A DNA stretch of 19,097 nt. Source: an uncultured Clostridia bacterium (GTDB taxonomy: Bacteria > Bacillota > Clostridia > Peptostreptococcales > Acidaminobacteraceae). Below are positions 1 through 8,252 of this stretch, piece after piece. A program made the position numbers and the translations under genes. The notes beneath the pieces are model-generated. The model had not been told where the DNA came from. It ran no database searches and was given only the letters and a program-made list of their open reading frames with translations. Every line of letters begins with the position of its first letter. Positions within the stretch are counted from its first letter, which is position 1. The stretch spans positions 1-19,097 of the forward strand of contig CAMFGQ010000013.1 in NCBI GenBank assembly GCA_945950065.1. Direction: 5' to 3'.

Positions 1-2
1 CC

Positions 3-47
3 CTAATTCCACCAAGTTTAGAAGAATTATGCTTAAGACTTGGGTAA
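3..47 (+). CDS. possible 3' tail of an upstream gene (partial)
   Basis: One frame is open from the window edge to a TAA at 45-47 and would encode the C-terminal tail IPPSLEELCLRLG. This ends before the pncB promoter, which is where a preceding gene would be expected to stop. It is only 14 codons, a second frame is also open to 107-109, and I recognise no family, so this is a weak call. Confidence 0.22.
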   Translation, partial: LIPPSLEELCLRLG

Positions 48-101
48 AGACTACAAGAAGGCCCTATAAAATGGGTGAAAAGGGTAAAAATCTCTTGTCT
101 G

Positions 102-110
102 TGGTATAAT
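102..110 (+). promoter_or_regulatory. extended -10 promoter of pncB
   Basis: The sequence TGGTATAAT is a perfect extended -10 element (TGn plus TATAAT at 105-110). No good -35 hexamer lies 16-18 bp upstream, which is tolerated for extended -10 promoters. Transcription would start near 117, giving a leader of about 25-30 nt before the pncB start. The ATG at 109 lies inside this element and so cannot be the translation start if this promoter is used. Confidence 0.6.
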
Positions 111-147
111 GGAGTGTACATTACAAACGAAAGAAAAGGTCATGATT

Positions 148-1599
148 ATGAAAATGAAAGACAATTATACAATGCTTATGGATCTCTATGAGATGACCAT
201 GGGTATGGGCTATTTTGAAGCGGGTTATAAGGACACCATCGTTTACTTCGATATGTTTTTCCGTCGTACGCCGGATAAAGGTGGCTTTTCGATTGCCGCG
301 GGGCTTTCTCAACTCATCGATTATGTGAAGAATTTCAGTTTTACTGAAGAGGATATTCGGTATCTGCGCAGTGTGGGAATTACCAATGAAGATTTCCTCG
401 ACTATGTACGAAACTTCAAATTCAGTGGAGACATTTGGGCGGTAGAAGAAGGTACACCAGTGTTCCCTGGAGAACCCTTGGTGGTTGTGCGAGCACCGGT
501 GATTGAAGCTCAACTTCTTGAAACAGCCCTTCTCGTTATGATTAATCATCAGACCTTGATTGCAACAAAGGCCAATCGTCTTGTTCGCGCTGCCCACAAC
601 AAAGGCATTGTTGAGTTTGGTGCACGTCGAGCTCAAGGTAGGGATGGAGCTTACTTAGGAGCAAGAGCCGCTTATATTGGTGGCTGTATGGGCACAAGTA
701 ATCTTATGACAGGAAGAGATTTTAACATTCCTGTATTTGGTACCATGGCCCATAGCTGGATTCAGCTCTTTGACGATGAGCTAGAAGCATTTAAAGCCTA
801 TGCCAGAACCTATCCCTATGCAACCAGTCTTTTGGTGGACACCTACAACACATTAAAATCTGGTGTTCCCAATGCCATTAAGACCTTTGATGAAGTAGTT
901 GTTCCTGCTGGTCATCGCCCCCTTTCCATTCGACTTGACAGTGGAGACTTGGCCTTCTTATCTAAAGAGGCAAGAAAAATGTTGGATGCGGCAGGCTATG
1001 AAGATGTAAAGATTATGGCAAGTAATGCCATTGATGAGCAAACCCTGCAAGACCTACGAGATCAAGATGCTCAAATTGATCTCTATGGAGTAGGGGAGAA
1101 ACTCATTACGGCTTCCAGTGACGCTGTCTTTGGTGGTGTCTACAAACTGGTAGCAGTGGAGAACAACGGAAAAGTTGAAGCAAAAATCAAAATCTCCGAA
1201 AATGTACAGAAGATTACCACTCCTGGCTTTAAAGAGCTCTATCGTATTTATGACGGGAAAAGTGGAAAGGCACTAGCCGACTTGATCACTCTTCGTGGTG
1301 AGGAGATTGATCCTACTCAACCTTATCAGCTCTTTGATCCAGTGCATACGTGGAAACGAACCACTGTACAGAATTTTGAATTGAAGAAACTATTGAAGCC
1401 TATTTTTAAAGATGGTCAATGTGTCTATGAAGAAAAGACCATCGAAGAAATTCGTGCTTATCGAGAGCAAGAAGAAGATAGGCTCTGGGACGGTGTTAAG
1501 CGTATTGTGAATCCGCATAAGTACTTTGTGGACCTATCCATCCAGCTTTGGGATCTAAAACAAGATCTGCTTAACCAATTTGCAAGTAGAGGTCGCTAA
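148..1599 (+). CDS. pncB: nicotinate phosphoribosyltransferase
   Basis: Converts nicotinate and PRPP, with ATP hydrolysis, to nicotinate mononucleotide in the Preiss-Handler route of NAD salvage; cytosolic. The product is about 483 aa, the usual length for the long Bacillota form. Seen motifs are the N-terminal YTMLMDLYEMTM, FGARRAQGRDGA, the GTMAHSW segment holding the family's catalytic histidine, the phosphate-binding SIRLDSGDLA, and YGVGEKLITASSDAVFGGVY. The start is chosen from in-frame ATGs at 109, 142, 148 and 154: 109 lies inside the -10 box, and AAAGG at 135-139 is 8 nt from 148 but only 2 nt from 142. The next gene begins 2 nt after the stop, so the two are probably cotranscribed. 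Identification is firm; the exact start is less so. Confidence 0.96.
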   Translation: MKMKDNYTMLMDLYEMTMGMGYFEAGYKDTIVYFDMFFRRTPDKGGFSIAAGLSQLIDYVKNFSFTEEDIRYLRSVGITNEDFLDYVRNFKFSGDIWAVEEGTPVFPGEPLVVVRAPVIEAQLLETALLVMINHQTLIATKANRLVRAAHNKGIVEFGARRAQGRDGAYLGARAAYIGGCMGTSNLMTGRDFNIPVFGTMAHSWIQLFDDELEAFKAYARTYPYATSLLVDTYNTLKSGVPNAIKTFDEVVVPAGHRPLSIRLDSGDLAFLSKEARKMLDAAGYEDVKIMASNAIDEQTLQDLRDQDAQIDLYGVGEKLITASSDAVFGGVYKLVAVENNGKVEAKIKISENVQKITTPGFKELYRIYDGKSGKALADLITLRGEEIDPTQPYQLFDPVHTWKRTTVQNFELKKLLKPIFKDGQCVYEEKTIEEIRAYREQEEDRLWDGVKRIVNPHKYFVDLSIQLWDLKQDLLNQFASRGR

Positions 1600-1601
1600 T
1601 T

Positions 1602-2492
1602 TTGAAGATAAACTTTCGAGGAGTATTGCCCGGTATCTTGGGCTTTCTCCTTTTATGTCTAATTTTATTTGGTATCTTACCGGGATTTCTGATTTATGGA
1701 ATCAGTCTGATCTTTGCCTATGGTAGTGCGAAGTGGGGTGAGAGAAAGACAAGCATCATCAACTTTCTACTCTTTCTGCTTCTCTCCAGCTTTGTCTTTG
1801 GCTTTTCCATAAGTCTACTGGAGATTTATCTCTTGGCTCTTTTTGGTACGCTCTTAGGACAAGGAATTTATGCAGGACGAAGTGCCTCAGAGATCTTTGT
1901 TCCTACCACCATCCTGCTCTATGGCATTATGCTGTTGATGATTTTTCTACAGCGAAAGTATTTGGGGATGGACATTTTGTCTACCATGGAGGAGCTATAC
2001 TTACAACAATTAAGTGATGGGATTCGCGATGCCCAGTTCATTGCTGAGCTCAAGGTGGTTTTACAAGAGTATGGGGTTACGCTACTTTTTCTTGTGGCTG
2101 TATTACTGAATCTCTTTATCTCTTGGACCTTACAAGGTCTGTTAAGCATAAACCGCGTGTCCAGTCAGTTTCAACTTGAAAACTATCGTTTAGGAAAAAT
2201 TGGTTTTCTGCAGTTAGGTGGACTATTTCTTCTCGCTTATCTTGGAGCTGGATCCGTTGGAAAGAATCCACAGACAGCTGTATTTAGTATCTTGATCTTC
2301 CTACTGGCCTTTTACTTTGTGCAGGGAATCAGCTTACTAATCTACGTACTGAAGCAAAGAGGGAGAAACAGGATCTTGCAGGTCATGATGGTGTTCTTTG
2401 CCACCATACTACCTTTTGCACAGATTGTTTTAGTCGTCATTGGAATCATTGACCAGTTCAGGGATTTTAGAAAATTGGAGCAGAGTTCATGA
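1602..2492 (+). CDS. yybS: YybS-like polytopic membrane protein (DUF2232)
   Basis: A 296-residue, strongly hydrophobic protein with about seven or eight predicted membrane segments and a short, more polar loop near residues 112-148. It resembles the DUF2232/YybS family, whose biochemical role is not established. The start is TTG at 1602, with AGAGGT at 1588-1593 about 8 nt upstream inside the end of pncB. Its TGA overlaps the ATG of gdpP (ATGA at 2489-2492), indicating translational coupling. The yybS-gdpP-rplI-dnaB order is conserved across Bacillota and supports the call more than sequence motifs do. A role linked to GdpP or the membrane is inference from this neighbourhood only. Confidence 0.8.
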   Translation: MKINFRGVLPGILGFLLLCLILFGILPGFLIYGISLIFAYGSAKWGERKTSIINFLLFLLLSSFVFGFSISLLEIYLLALFGTLLGQGIYAGRSASEIFVPTTILLYGIMLLMIFLQRKYLGMDILSTMEELYLQQLSDGIRDAQFIAELKVVLQEYGVTLLFLVAVLLNLFISWTLQGLLSINRVSSQFQLENYRLGKIGFLQLGGLFLLAYLGAGSVGKNPQTAVFSILIFLLAFYFVQGISLLIYVLKQRGRNRILQVMMVFFATILPFAQIVLVVIGIIDQFRDFRKLEQSS

Positions 2493-4465
2493 AAAAACAG
2501 AAGACAATTATAGAAATTTATCGTAGGAATTCATGGATCTATCTGGTCATTTTAGCTATGGTGATTGGTCTGATCTTCCTTGGTGAACCTGATTATGGTT
2601 TTGTTGCACTGGGAATTTTTGTCATAGTTCTGGTCTACACCATTTATTTTGTCATGCACAGCCATAATCAGTGGGAGCGAATGGTGGAGGATATGCGTTC
2701 TCAAGTAGAAGAAGGAAAGGTTTCTTCATACTTAGACATGCCCCTGCCCATTCTTCTTGTTGATCATGAAGGATCCATCCTCTGGCATAATAGTAAATTT
2801 GATGCCGTCTACAATCGAGCAGGTGGCATCATTGGTCAAAGTTTAGATGGTCTTTTTCCAGGGAGAAACTGGAGAACTGCCCTGTCTGAAACCAACTTTT
2901 ATGATCAGCGTTTAGGGGACAAGAATTATCGGATCTTTCGTTCCAAAGCTGAGGGGAAAACAGGAGATGTTTATAGCCTTTATTGGTATGACCAAAGTGA
3001 CTATTCTGATTTAAAGCAACAGTATATGGATGAGAAACCTCTTGTAGCCTACATACAAGTCGACAACTATGATGAGGTCATGAGCAATACACCAGAAGAC
3101 AGCATTCCCTTTTTGATTTCAGAGATGAACTCCGTCATTAAGCAATGGGCTTCACGTCATAATGGCGTCCTTTATTGGGTAGATGATGAAGAATATGTGA
3201 TGCTCATGGAAAATCACTATCTTGAGTCCATGGAGCTAAAGAAGTTTACGGTTCTTGATGACATCCGAAAAATCGATGAAGGAAATCGCTTCCCCATGAC
3301 CCTTTCCATTGGAATTTCCGTTGATGGAGAAGACATCAATGAGCGAGATACCGGAAGCCAGAAAGCATTAGAACTTGCCCTAGGTCGAGGTGGAGACCAA
3401 GCTGTCATTCGTAAGGGTGGCTCCTATGAATTCTTTGGTGGACGAAGCAAAAATGTTGAGCGCAAAAGCCGTGTGAAGAGCAGGGTAGTTGCCCAGTCCC
3501 TTGCGAGCCTCATCAAAGAAAGTGACCATGTCTACATCATGGGACATCATTACCCAGATATGGACTCCCTTGCTTCAGCCATTGGTGTCTATCGCTGCTG
3601 TCTCAATCTGGAAGTACCTGCAAGCATTATTTTGGATGAGCCTACAGAAGCCATTACTTCTCTCTATGATCTGTTTAAAGACAACAAACTCTATCAGTTT
3701 GTTGCAGGTAAAGAGGTTATGGGGGTCAGAAATCATGATAAAAATCTTCTTATCGTCGTGGACACCCATCGACCCAATTTTACTGAAGCACCTGAGGTCA
3801 TTCCGCTCTTTACGCGTCGTGTGGTGATTGATCACCATCGAAGGGGAACGGAAATGATTGAGAACACATCACTTCTCTATCAAGAGCCCTATGCAAGCAG
3901 TGTATCCGAAATGATCAGTGAGATTTTGCAGTACATTACTTCAGATGTTCACCTGGAACCTTTGGAGGCTAGTGCACTCTTAAGTGGTATCATCCTTGAT
4001 ACAAAGAACTTTGTCTTTAATACAGGGGTGCGTACCTTTGATGCTGCTTCTTTCCTACGGCGCTATGGTGCCGATACACGCCTTGTGCGGGAACTCTTTA
4101 AAGAGGACCTAGTGGGTTCAGTGATTAAAAGTAACATCATCACCTCCGTGACTATGGTTACCGAAGGAATTGCCATGGCTTATAGTGGTGAACCCTCTAA
4201 CAACATTAAGACCATCATTTCTCAAGGTGCCGATGAACTCATCGACATCAAGGGAATTCATACATCCTTTGTCCTTGGCGAAGATGAAGAGGGCACCGTC
4301 TTTATCTCAGCTCGAAGTACGGGCAAGACCAATGTTCAAGTCATCCTTGAAAAACTTGGCGGTGGTGGTCACCTTGAAACAGCCGGTGCACAATTAGAAA
4401 ACACAAATTTAGAAGACGCGAAAACATTGCTCCTCAACACCATTGAGGAGTCATTGGAGGAATAA
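2489..4465 (+). CDS. gdpP: cyclic-di-AMP phosphodiesterase GdpP
   Basis: Membrane-bound phosphodiesterase that hydrolyses c-di-AMP to pApA, setting second-messenger levels that control potassium and osmolyte uptake and wall homeostasis. The 658-aa product has the full family layout: two membrane helices (about residues 15-55), a PAS-like region (about 85-170), a degenerate GGDEF domain (about 180-310, without a GGDEF signature), then DHH and DHHA1 domains. Metal-site residues are visible: H353, D357 and D359 in GHHYPDMDS, D425 in VVDTH, D448-H449-H450 in VIDHH, and D504 in LDTKNF. GGGGHLETAGA near the C-terminus is the DHHA1 signature. It overlaps yybS by 4 nt and is followed by rplI after 1 nt. 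All catalytic positions look intact. Confidence 0.97.
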   Translation: MKKQKTIIEIYRRNSWIYLVILAMVIGLIFLGEPDYGFVALGIFVIVLVYTIYFVMHSHNQWERMVEDMRSQVEEGKVSSYLDMPLPILLVDHEGSILWHNSKFDAVYNRAGGIIGQSLDGLFPGRNWRTALSETNFYDQRLGDKNYRIFRSKAEGKTGDVYSLYWYDQSDYSDLKQQYMDEKPLVAYIQVDNYDEVMSNTPEDSIPFLISEMNSVIKQWASRHNGVLYWVDDEEYVMLMENHYLESMELKKFTVLDDIRKIDEGNRFPMTLSIGISVDGEDINERDTGSQKALELALGRGGDQAVIRKGGSYEFFGGRSKNVERKSRVKSRVVAQSLASLIKESDHVYIMGHHYPDMDSLASAIGVYRCCLNLEVPASIILDEPTEAITSLYDLFKDNKLYQFVAGKEVMGVRNHDKNLLIVVDTHRPNFTEAPEVIPLFTRRVVIDHHRRGTEMIENTSLLYQEPYASSVSEMISEILQYITSDVHLEPLEASALLSGIILDTKNFVFNTGVRTFDAASFLRRYGADTRLVRELFKEDLVGSVIKSNIITSVTMVTEGIAMAYSGEPSNNIKTIISQGADELIDIKGIHTSFVLGEDEEGTVFISARSTGKTNVQVILEKLGGGGHLETAGAQLENTNLEDAKTLLLNTIEESLEE

Positions 4466-4466
4466 C

Positions 4467-4916
4467 ATGAAAGTCATTTTAACAGCAGATGTAAAAGGAA
4501 TGGGAAAACGCGGAGATCTTGTTGAAGCCAAAGACGGTTATGCAAGAAACTTCCTCTTTCCACGAGGCCTAGCCATGGAGGCCAATGAAGCCAATCTACG
4601 GGAGCTAAAGCATCAGAATAAAGCGCGAGACAAACGCGAAGAAGAAGCCCTGGAAGCAGCACGCCATTTGAAAAGAGATATTGAAGAAAAAAGCTTCCTC
4701 TTAAAAGTAAAAGCAGGTGATGCTGGAAGAATCTTTGGCTCTGTAACGGCTATGGATATTGCAGCTGAACTTGAAAAACAAGGATTCAAAATTGATCGTC
4801 GTAGCATTCAACTGGACAGTCCACTTAAAACCCTGGGTAATCACGAAGTAAAAGTGAAGCTCCACCATGAAGTACAAGCAAGCATTAAGCTTGTTCTGGA
4901 AGGTGAGGAATCATGA
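4467..4916 (+). CDS. rplI: 50S ribosomal protein bL9
   Basis: Large-subunit ribosomal protein L9, which binds 23S rRNA near the L1 stalk and affects frame maintenance. The N-terminal signature MKVILTADVKGMGKRGDLVE, followed by GYARNFLFPRGLA, is diagnostic. A charged connecting helix covers about residues 45-75, and the C-terminal domain ends with VKVKLHHEV. At 149 aa it has the normal length. The start is the ATG at 4467, with GGAGG at 4456-4460; an alternative in-frame start upstream lies inside gdpP and is unlikely. The stop overlaps the dnaB start (ATGA at 4913-4916), the same coupling seen at the yybS-gdpP junction. Confidence 0.98.
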   Translation: MKVILTADVKGMGKRGDLVEAKDGYARNFLFPRGLAMEANEANLRELKHQNKARDKREEEALEAARHLKRDIEEKSFLLKVKAGDAGRIFGSVTAMDIAAELEKQGFKIDRRSIQLDSPLKTLGNHEVKVKLHHEVQASIKLVLEGEES

Positions 4917-6220
4917 CCCAACCTCATAGCATTAATCTGGAACGTGCTCTCCTTGGAGCCATGATCCAGGATAAGTTTGCCCTCAGTGTGGGCATTGAAC
5001 AACTTAATGTCTATGATTTTTATGATGATAAGAATGGTCTTGTCTTTCAAGCCATCTATGAGCTATCCAGGCGATCCGACAATGTGGATCTTGCCATGGT
5101 CAGAGACTATCTAGAAAGTAAAGGAACCCTGCTTCGTGCTGGCGGTGTAGAATATCTCCTCCAGCTTACCGATGAGGGCCTCCTTACTTATAATGCCATG
5201 CAGTATGCAGAGGGCATTAAAGAAAAGAGTATGCGCAGAAAGCTCATTGCTGCTGCAGCAGAAATCTCTGACTTTTCAAAGGACACTTCAAAAGACGGTG
5301 ACGTTTTAGAACTTGCTGAAAAGAAAATCTTCGATCTCGCAGATGAGCGCAACCAAGAGGGCCTCGTTCATGTTGCTAGTGAACTCTCCACCATGATGGA
5401 CAATCTGGAGGAAGCCTCTGCCAATCCTGAGGGCATGCGTGGACTGCCCACGGGCTTTCCCGAACTGGACTTAAAAACCAATGGCCTGCATAAGGGAGAA
5501 CTTGTTCTTGTGGCTGCACGACCCTCCATGGGTAAATCGGCACTAGCTATGAACATTGCTCAGTATGCAGCCCTTCACGAAGACTCCAATGTCTGTGTCT
5601 TTAGTTTAGAGATGGGCAGAACCTCTCTGCTTTATCGTGTGCTTGCATCGGAGTATCTCATCCCCCTTTCCAACATCCTACGAGCAAAACTATCTGGAGA
5701 GGACTGGAAGAAATTAAGTAGGGGAGTAGGAACCCTTTCTCGCACTCCTCTGTATATTGATGATACCTCTGGAATCAGTGTGATGCAGATGCGTAGTAAA
5801 CTCCGCAGGCATAAACTGGAGCATGGGGACATTGATCTTGTGGTGGTGGACTATCTCCAACTTATGGATGGGGGTGGAGGAGAGAACAGACAAGTGGAGA
5901 TCTCCAACATTTCTAGAGGCCTAAAGGGCTTGGCAAAGGAATTCAATTGTCCTGTTGTAGCCCTGAGTCAGCTATCCCGTGGACCAGAATCAAGAAGTGA
6001 TAAGCGCCCCATGCTATCTGACCTTCGTGAGTCTGGTGCCATTGAGCAAGACGCCGATGTGGTGCTCTTTATCTATCGAGATGACTACTACCATAAAGAT
6101 TCAGAATCGAAAAACATCAGTGAAATCATCATTGCAAAACAACGTAATGGAGAAACAGGCACGGTTCGCCTAGCTTGGCTGGGTCAACATACAAAATTTG
6201 CCCCTCTCCATCGTGAGTAA
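4913..6220 (+). CDS. dnaB: replicative DNA helicase
   Basis: Hexameric replicative helicase that unwinds DNA at the fork and partners DnaG primase. The 435-aa protein shows the N-terminal helical domain (about residues 1-100), a linker, and a RecA-like ATPase. Walker A is ARPSMGKS (K208), followed by VFSLEM, Walker B in DLVVVDYLQLM, and the SQLSRGPESRSDKRPMLSDL and ESGAIEQDADVV segments typical of DnaB. The C-terminal AKQRNGETGTV and FAPL motifs are present, so the gene is complete, and no intein interrupts it. It overlaps rplI by 4 nt, and its stop is followed after 10 nt by a tiny membrane-peptide gene. The symbol dnaC is used for this gene in Bacillus. Confidence 0.98.
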   Translation: MTQPHSINLERALLGAMIQDKFALSVGIEQLNVYDFYDDKNGLVFQAIYELSRRSDNVDLAMVRDYLESKGTLLRAGGVEYLLQLTDEGLLTYNAMQYAEGIKEKSMRRKLIAAAAEISDFSKDTSKDGDVLELAEKKIFDLADERNQEGLVHVASELSTMMDNLEEASANPEGMRGLPTGFPELDLKTNGLHKGELVLVAARPSMGKSALAMNIAQYAALHEDSNVCVFSLEMGRTSLLYRVLASEYLIPLSNILRAKLSGEDWKKLSRGVGTLSRTPLYIDDTSGISVMQMRSKLRRHKLEHGDIDLVVVDYLQLMDGGGGENRQVEISNISRGLKGLAKEFNCPVVALSQLSRGPESRSDKRPMLSDLRESGAIEQDADVVLFIYRDDYYHKDSESKNISEIIIAKQRNGETGTVRLAWLGQHTKFAPLHRE

Positions 6221-6230
6221 GGAAGGAAAG

Positions 6231-6323
6231 ATGAAGAAAAAACATCGCGATCTCATTGCCAGAGTTCTTGTTGGACTTTTGGTAGCGGCAATGATTTTGC
6301 CACTATTATTTGGGTATTTTTAA
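6231..6323 (+). CDS. 30-aa single-pass membrane peptide
   Basis: A 30-codon ORF fills the gap between dnaB and recX. It begins MKKKHRDLIARV and continues as a hydrophobic helix of about 18 residues containing VLVGLLVAAMILPLLFGYF. The start has GGAAGGAAAG directly upstream (6221-6230), a fair ribosome site. Its TAA overlaps the ATG of recX (TAATG at 6321-6325), the same coupled geometry seen elsewhere in this run, which argues it is translated. A basic N-terminus with one hydrophobic helix suggests an N-in membrane peptide. It recalls the short single-helix miniproteins of Bacillota such as Prli42 in overall shape only; I cannot claim homology. Function unknown. Confidence 0.6.
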   Translation: MKKKHRDLIARVLVGLLVAAMILPLLFGYF

Positions 6324-6904
6324 TGCTGGAAAAGGTTGAATGGACAAAGAAAGGTTTTCTTCTCACCATTGATGGAGAAGAAATCTTGATTCATAGAGAC
6401 GCCTATTTAGAAGGAAATCTGGATGTGGGACAGGAAGTGGATCTTGATGCACTTCGCCATCGTTCGGATTTTTTCTTCGGTATGGAAAGAGCCCAAGGCT
6501 ATTTATCCCGTGGGCCACGAACAAGAAGACAGCTTGAAGACTATCTCTACAAGCGAGGCTTTATTTCTCCTTTAGAGGAGATCCTAGACCTTCTTACAGA
6601 ATACGGTCTTCTCAATGATCTGGATTATGCCCAGCGCTACTATGAAGAAGAAAAACATCGTAGAGGCTCCATGGCCATTGTGGCAAGACTACGCCAAAGA
6701 GGAGTCAGCTCTCATGTCATCGATCAACTCCACATGGAAGAGGATCCTGAGGACGCAGCTGAAATCCTGAGAAAGAAATATTCTCATTGGGAGGATCTCT
6801 CCTATGAGGAGGAAGCTAAGCGTAAAAATTTCCTATTAGGTCGTGGTTTTAGCTACGAAACCATAAACAAATCGATTATTTTAGCGAAAAATCCGAAAAA
6901 GTAG
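6323..6904 (+). CDS. recX: recombination regulatory protein RecX
   Basis: RecX binds RecA and modulates filament growth, limiting recombination and SOS output. The 193-aa product has the family hallmarks: SRGPRTRRQLEDYLYKRGF, then LLTEYGLLNDLDYAQRYYEE, and a second three-helix repeat including RLRQRGVSSHVIDQL. An N-terminal beta-rich extension (about residues 1-55) matches longer Bacillota members. The ATG overlaps the stop of the upstream small ORF, so translation is probably coupled to it. recA itself is not in the window, so this recX is separated from its usual functional partner. Confidence 0.9.
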   Translation: MLEKVEWTKKGFLLTIDGEEILIHRDAYLEGNLDVGQEVDLDALRHRSDFFFGMERAQGYLSRGPRTRRQLEDYLYKRGFISPLEEILDLLTEYGLLNDLDYAQRYYEEEKHRRGSMAIVARLRQRGVSSHVIDQLHMEEDPEDAAEILRKKYSHWEDLSYEEEAKRKNFLLGRGFSYETINKSIILAKNPKK

Positions 6905-6912
6905 GGACAATA

Positions 6913-6941
6913 TTGCAAAAACGGGTACATTAGTATAGAAT
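6913..6941 (+). promoter_or_regulatory. sigma-A-type promoter of the tig-clp-lon run
   Basis: TTGCAA (6913-6918) and TAGAAT (6936-6941) are separated by 17 bp and match the housekeeping -35/-10 consensus at 4/6 and 5/6 positions. They lie in the 64-bp gap between recX and tig, the largest gap in the first 13.9 kb. Transcription would start near 6948, with the tig ribosome site AGGAGG at 6958-6963 just after. No terminator precedes it, so upstream transcription may also read in. I see no CtsR-like or CIRCE operator here. Confidence 0.6.
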
Positions 6942-6968
6942 TATCATGGTAAAAAACAGGAGGACACA

Positions 6969-8252
6969 ATGGAATTCAAAGAATTAAAAAGAGAAAACAG
7001 TCTAGTAACCATCGAATACCGTATGAGTTTCGATGAATTTACACCATTCCTAGATAAAGTATATAAGAGAGAACGTGGAAAATTCACGATTCCTGGCTTT
7101 AGAAAAGGAAGAGCACCCAGAAAGCTCATTGAACTAAACTACGGCGAAGGCATCTTTTATGATGACGCCTTAAACGAAATGATCCCCGATATGTATGACA
7201 AGAGTATCGAAGAACTTGATCTTCATCCCGTAGCACAACCTGCCTTCTCCATGGAAGAATTAGACAAAGAAACAGGCATCGTGCTCCACGCAGAAGTAGC
7301 GCTCTATCCTGAAGTGAAACTTGGTGAATACAAGAACCTGAAGGTAGAAAAAGTGGATACAGAAGTTACAGATGAAGACATCACAAAAGAAATTGAAAAA
7401 GAAGCTGAAAAGAATGCCCGCCTTGTTCCAGTAGAAGTCTCTGAAGACGGAGACATTGTGGACATCGACTTTGACGGTAGTGTTGATGGCGTGGCCTTTG
7501 ATGGCGGACAAGCAGAGCATTTTGAATTAGAGCTAGGTAGTGGAAGCTTCATCCCTGGTTTTGAAGACCAACTGATCGGTGTGAAGGCTGGAGAAGAAAA
7601 AGATGTAACCGTCACCTTCCCTGAAGAATATCACGCTGAAGAATTAGCAGGCAAAGAAGCTGTCTTCAAGGTGAAAGTCCACGACATCAAGCGTAAAGAA
7701 TTGCCTGAAATCGATGACGAATTCATTGGTGATATTTCTGAATTTGAAACCCTAGAAGAATATAAAAAAGATCTTCGCGAGAAAATGGAAGAAAGCAAAA
7801 AAGAATTTGCTGAAGGCAAAAAGAAAGAAGATGCACTAAAGCAAGCCATTGAGAACATGGAAGTAGACCTTCCAGAGCCCATGGTTGAAGAAGGCATCTC
7901 AAGAAAAATGCAAGAAACAGATTATAGTCTACAACAACAAGGCTTTAGTCTAAAACAATATATGGAAATGCTAGGCATGCAAGAAGAAGTCATGCGTGAA
8001 CAATTGCGTGGTCAAGTAGAGATTGACATCAAACGCGAAATGCTTCTTGAAGCCATTGTCAAAGAAGAAGACTTTGAAGTAGCTCAAGAAGACATTGATG
8101 CCTTTATTCAAAAGTCTCTAGAAGATATGCCCAGTATGGAAGAAGACAGACTCCGTGAGATCTACGGTGCACCTGAATATGAGTCACTAAAACATTCCAT
8201 CAAAATGGATAAAGCCATGGATCTAATCTTTGATACCATGGAGGTTAAGTAG
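6969..8252 (+). CDS. tig: trigger factor (ribosome-bound chaperone)
   Basis: Ribosome-associated chaperone and peptidyl-prolyl isomerase that meets nascent chains at the exit tunnel. The ribosome-docking signature GFRKGRAPRKL is at residues 43-53, with F44, R45 and K46 aligning with the classic FRK contact. A FKBP-type isomerase domain spans about 160-245 (DGDIVDIDFDGSVDG through VKVHDIKRKELPEIDDEF), followed by the long helical C-terminal arms. Length 427 aa is normal. AGGAGG at 6958-6963 fixes the start. The stop overlaps the GTG of clpP (TAGTG at 8250-8254), so the chaperone and protease subunit are translationally coupled. This tig-clpP-clpX order is common in Bacteria. Confidence 0.98.
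   Translation: MEFKELKRENSLVTIEYRMSFDEFTPFLDKVYKRERGKFTIPGFRKGRAPRKLIELNYGEGIFYDDALNEMIPDMYDKSIEELDLHPVAQPAFSMEELDKETGIVLHAEVALYPEVKLGEYKNLKVEKVDTEVTDEDITKEIEKEAEKNARLVPVEVSEDGDIVDIDFDGSVDGVAFDGGQAEHFELELGSGSFIPGFEDQLIGVKAGEEKDVTVTFPEEYHAEELAGKEAVFKVKVHDIKRKELPEIDDEFIGDISEFETLEEYKKDLREKMEESKKEFAEGKKKEDALKQAIENMEVDLPEPMVEEGISRKMQETDYSLQQQGFSLKQYMEMLGMQEEVMREQLRGQVEIDIKREMLLEAIVKEEDFEVAQEDIDAFIQKSLEDMPSMEEDRLREIYGAPEYESLKHSIKMDKAMDLIFDTMEVK

Noticed and set aside
109..147. ATG at 109 as the pncB start
   Set aside because: It lies inside the TATAAT of the extended -10 promoter and has no ribosome site; ATG 148 has AAAGG 8 nt upstream.
121..636. 171-codon antisense ORF under pncB
   Set aside because: It is the reverse-strand shadow of a clearly conserved gene, with no ribosome site or recognisable domain; the same applies to the other antisense ORFs under gdpP, tig, clpX and lon.
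3489..3827. 112-codon + strand ORF inside gdpP in another frame
   Set aside because: It overlaps the DHH catalytic region, which is fully accounted for by GdpP; the composition is typical of an out-of-frame shadow.
6905..6968. CIRCE or CtsR operator upstream of the tig-clp genes
   Set aside because: I looked for the CIRCE inverted repeat and the CtsR heptad repeat (GGTCAAA type) and found neither; only a plain promoter and ribosome site are visible.
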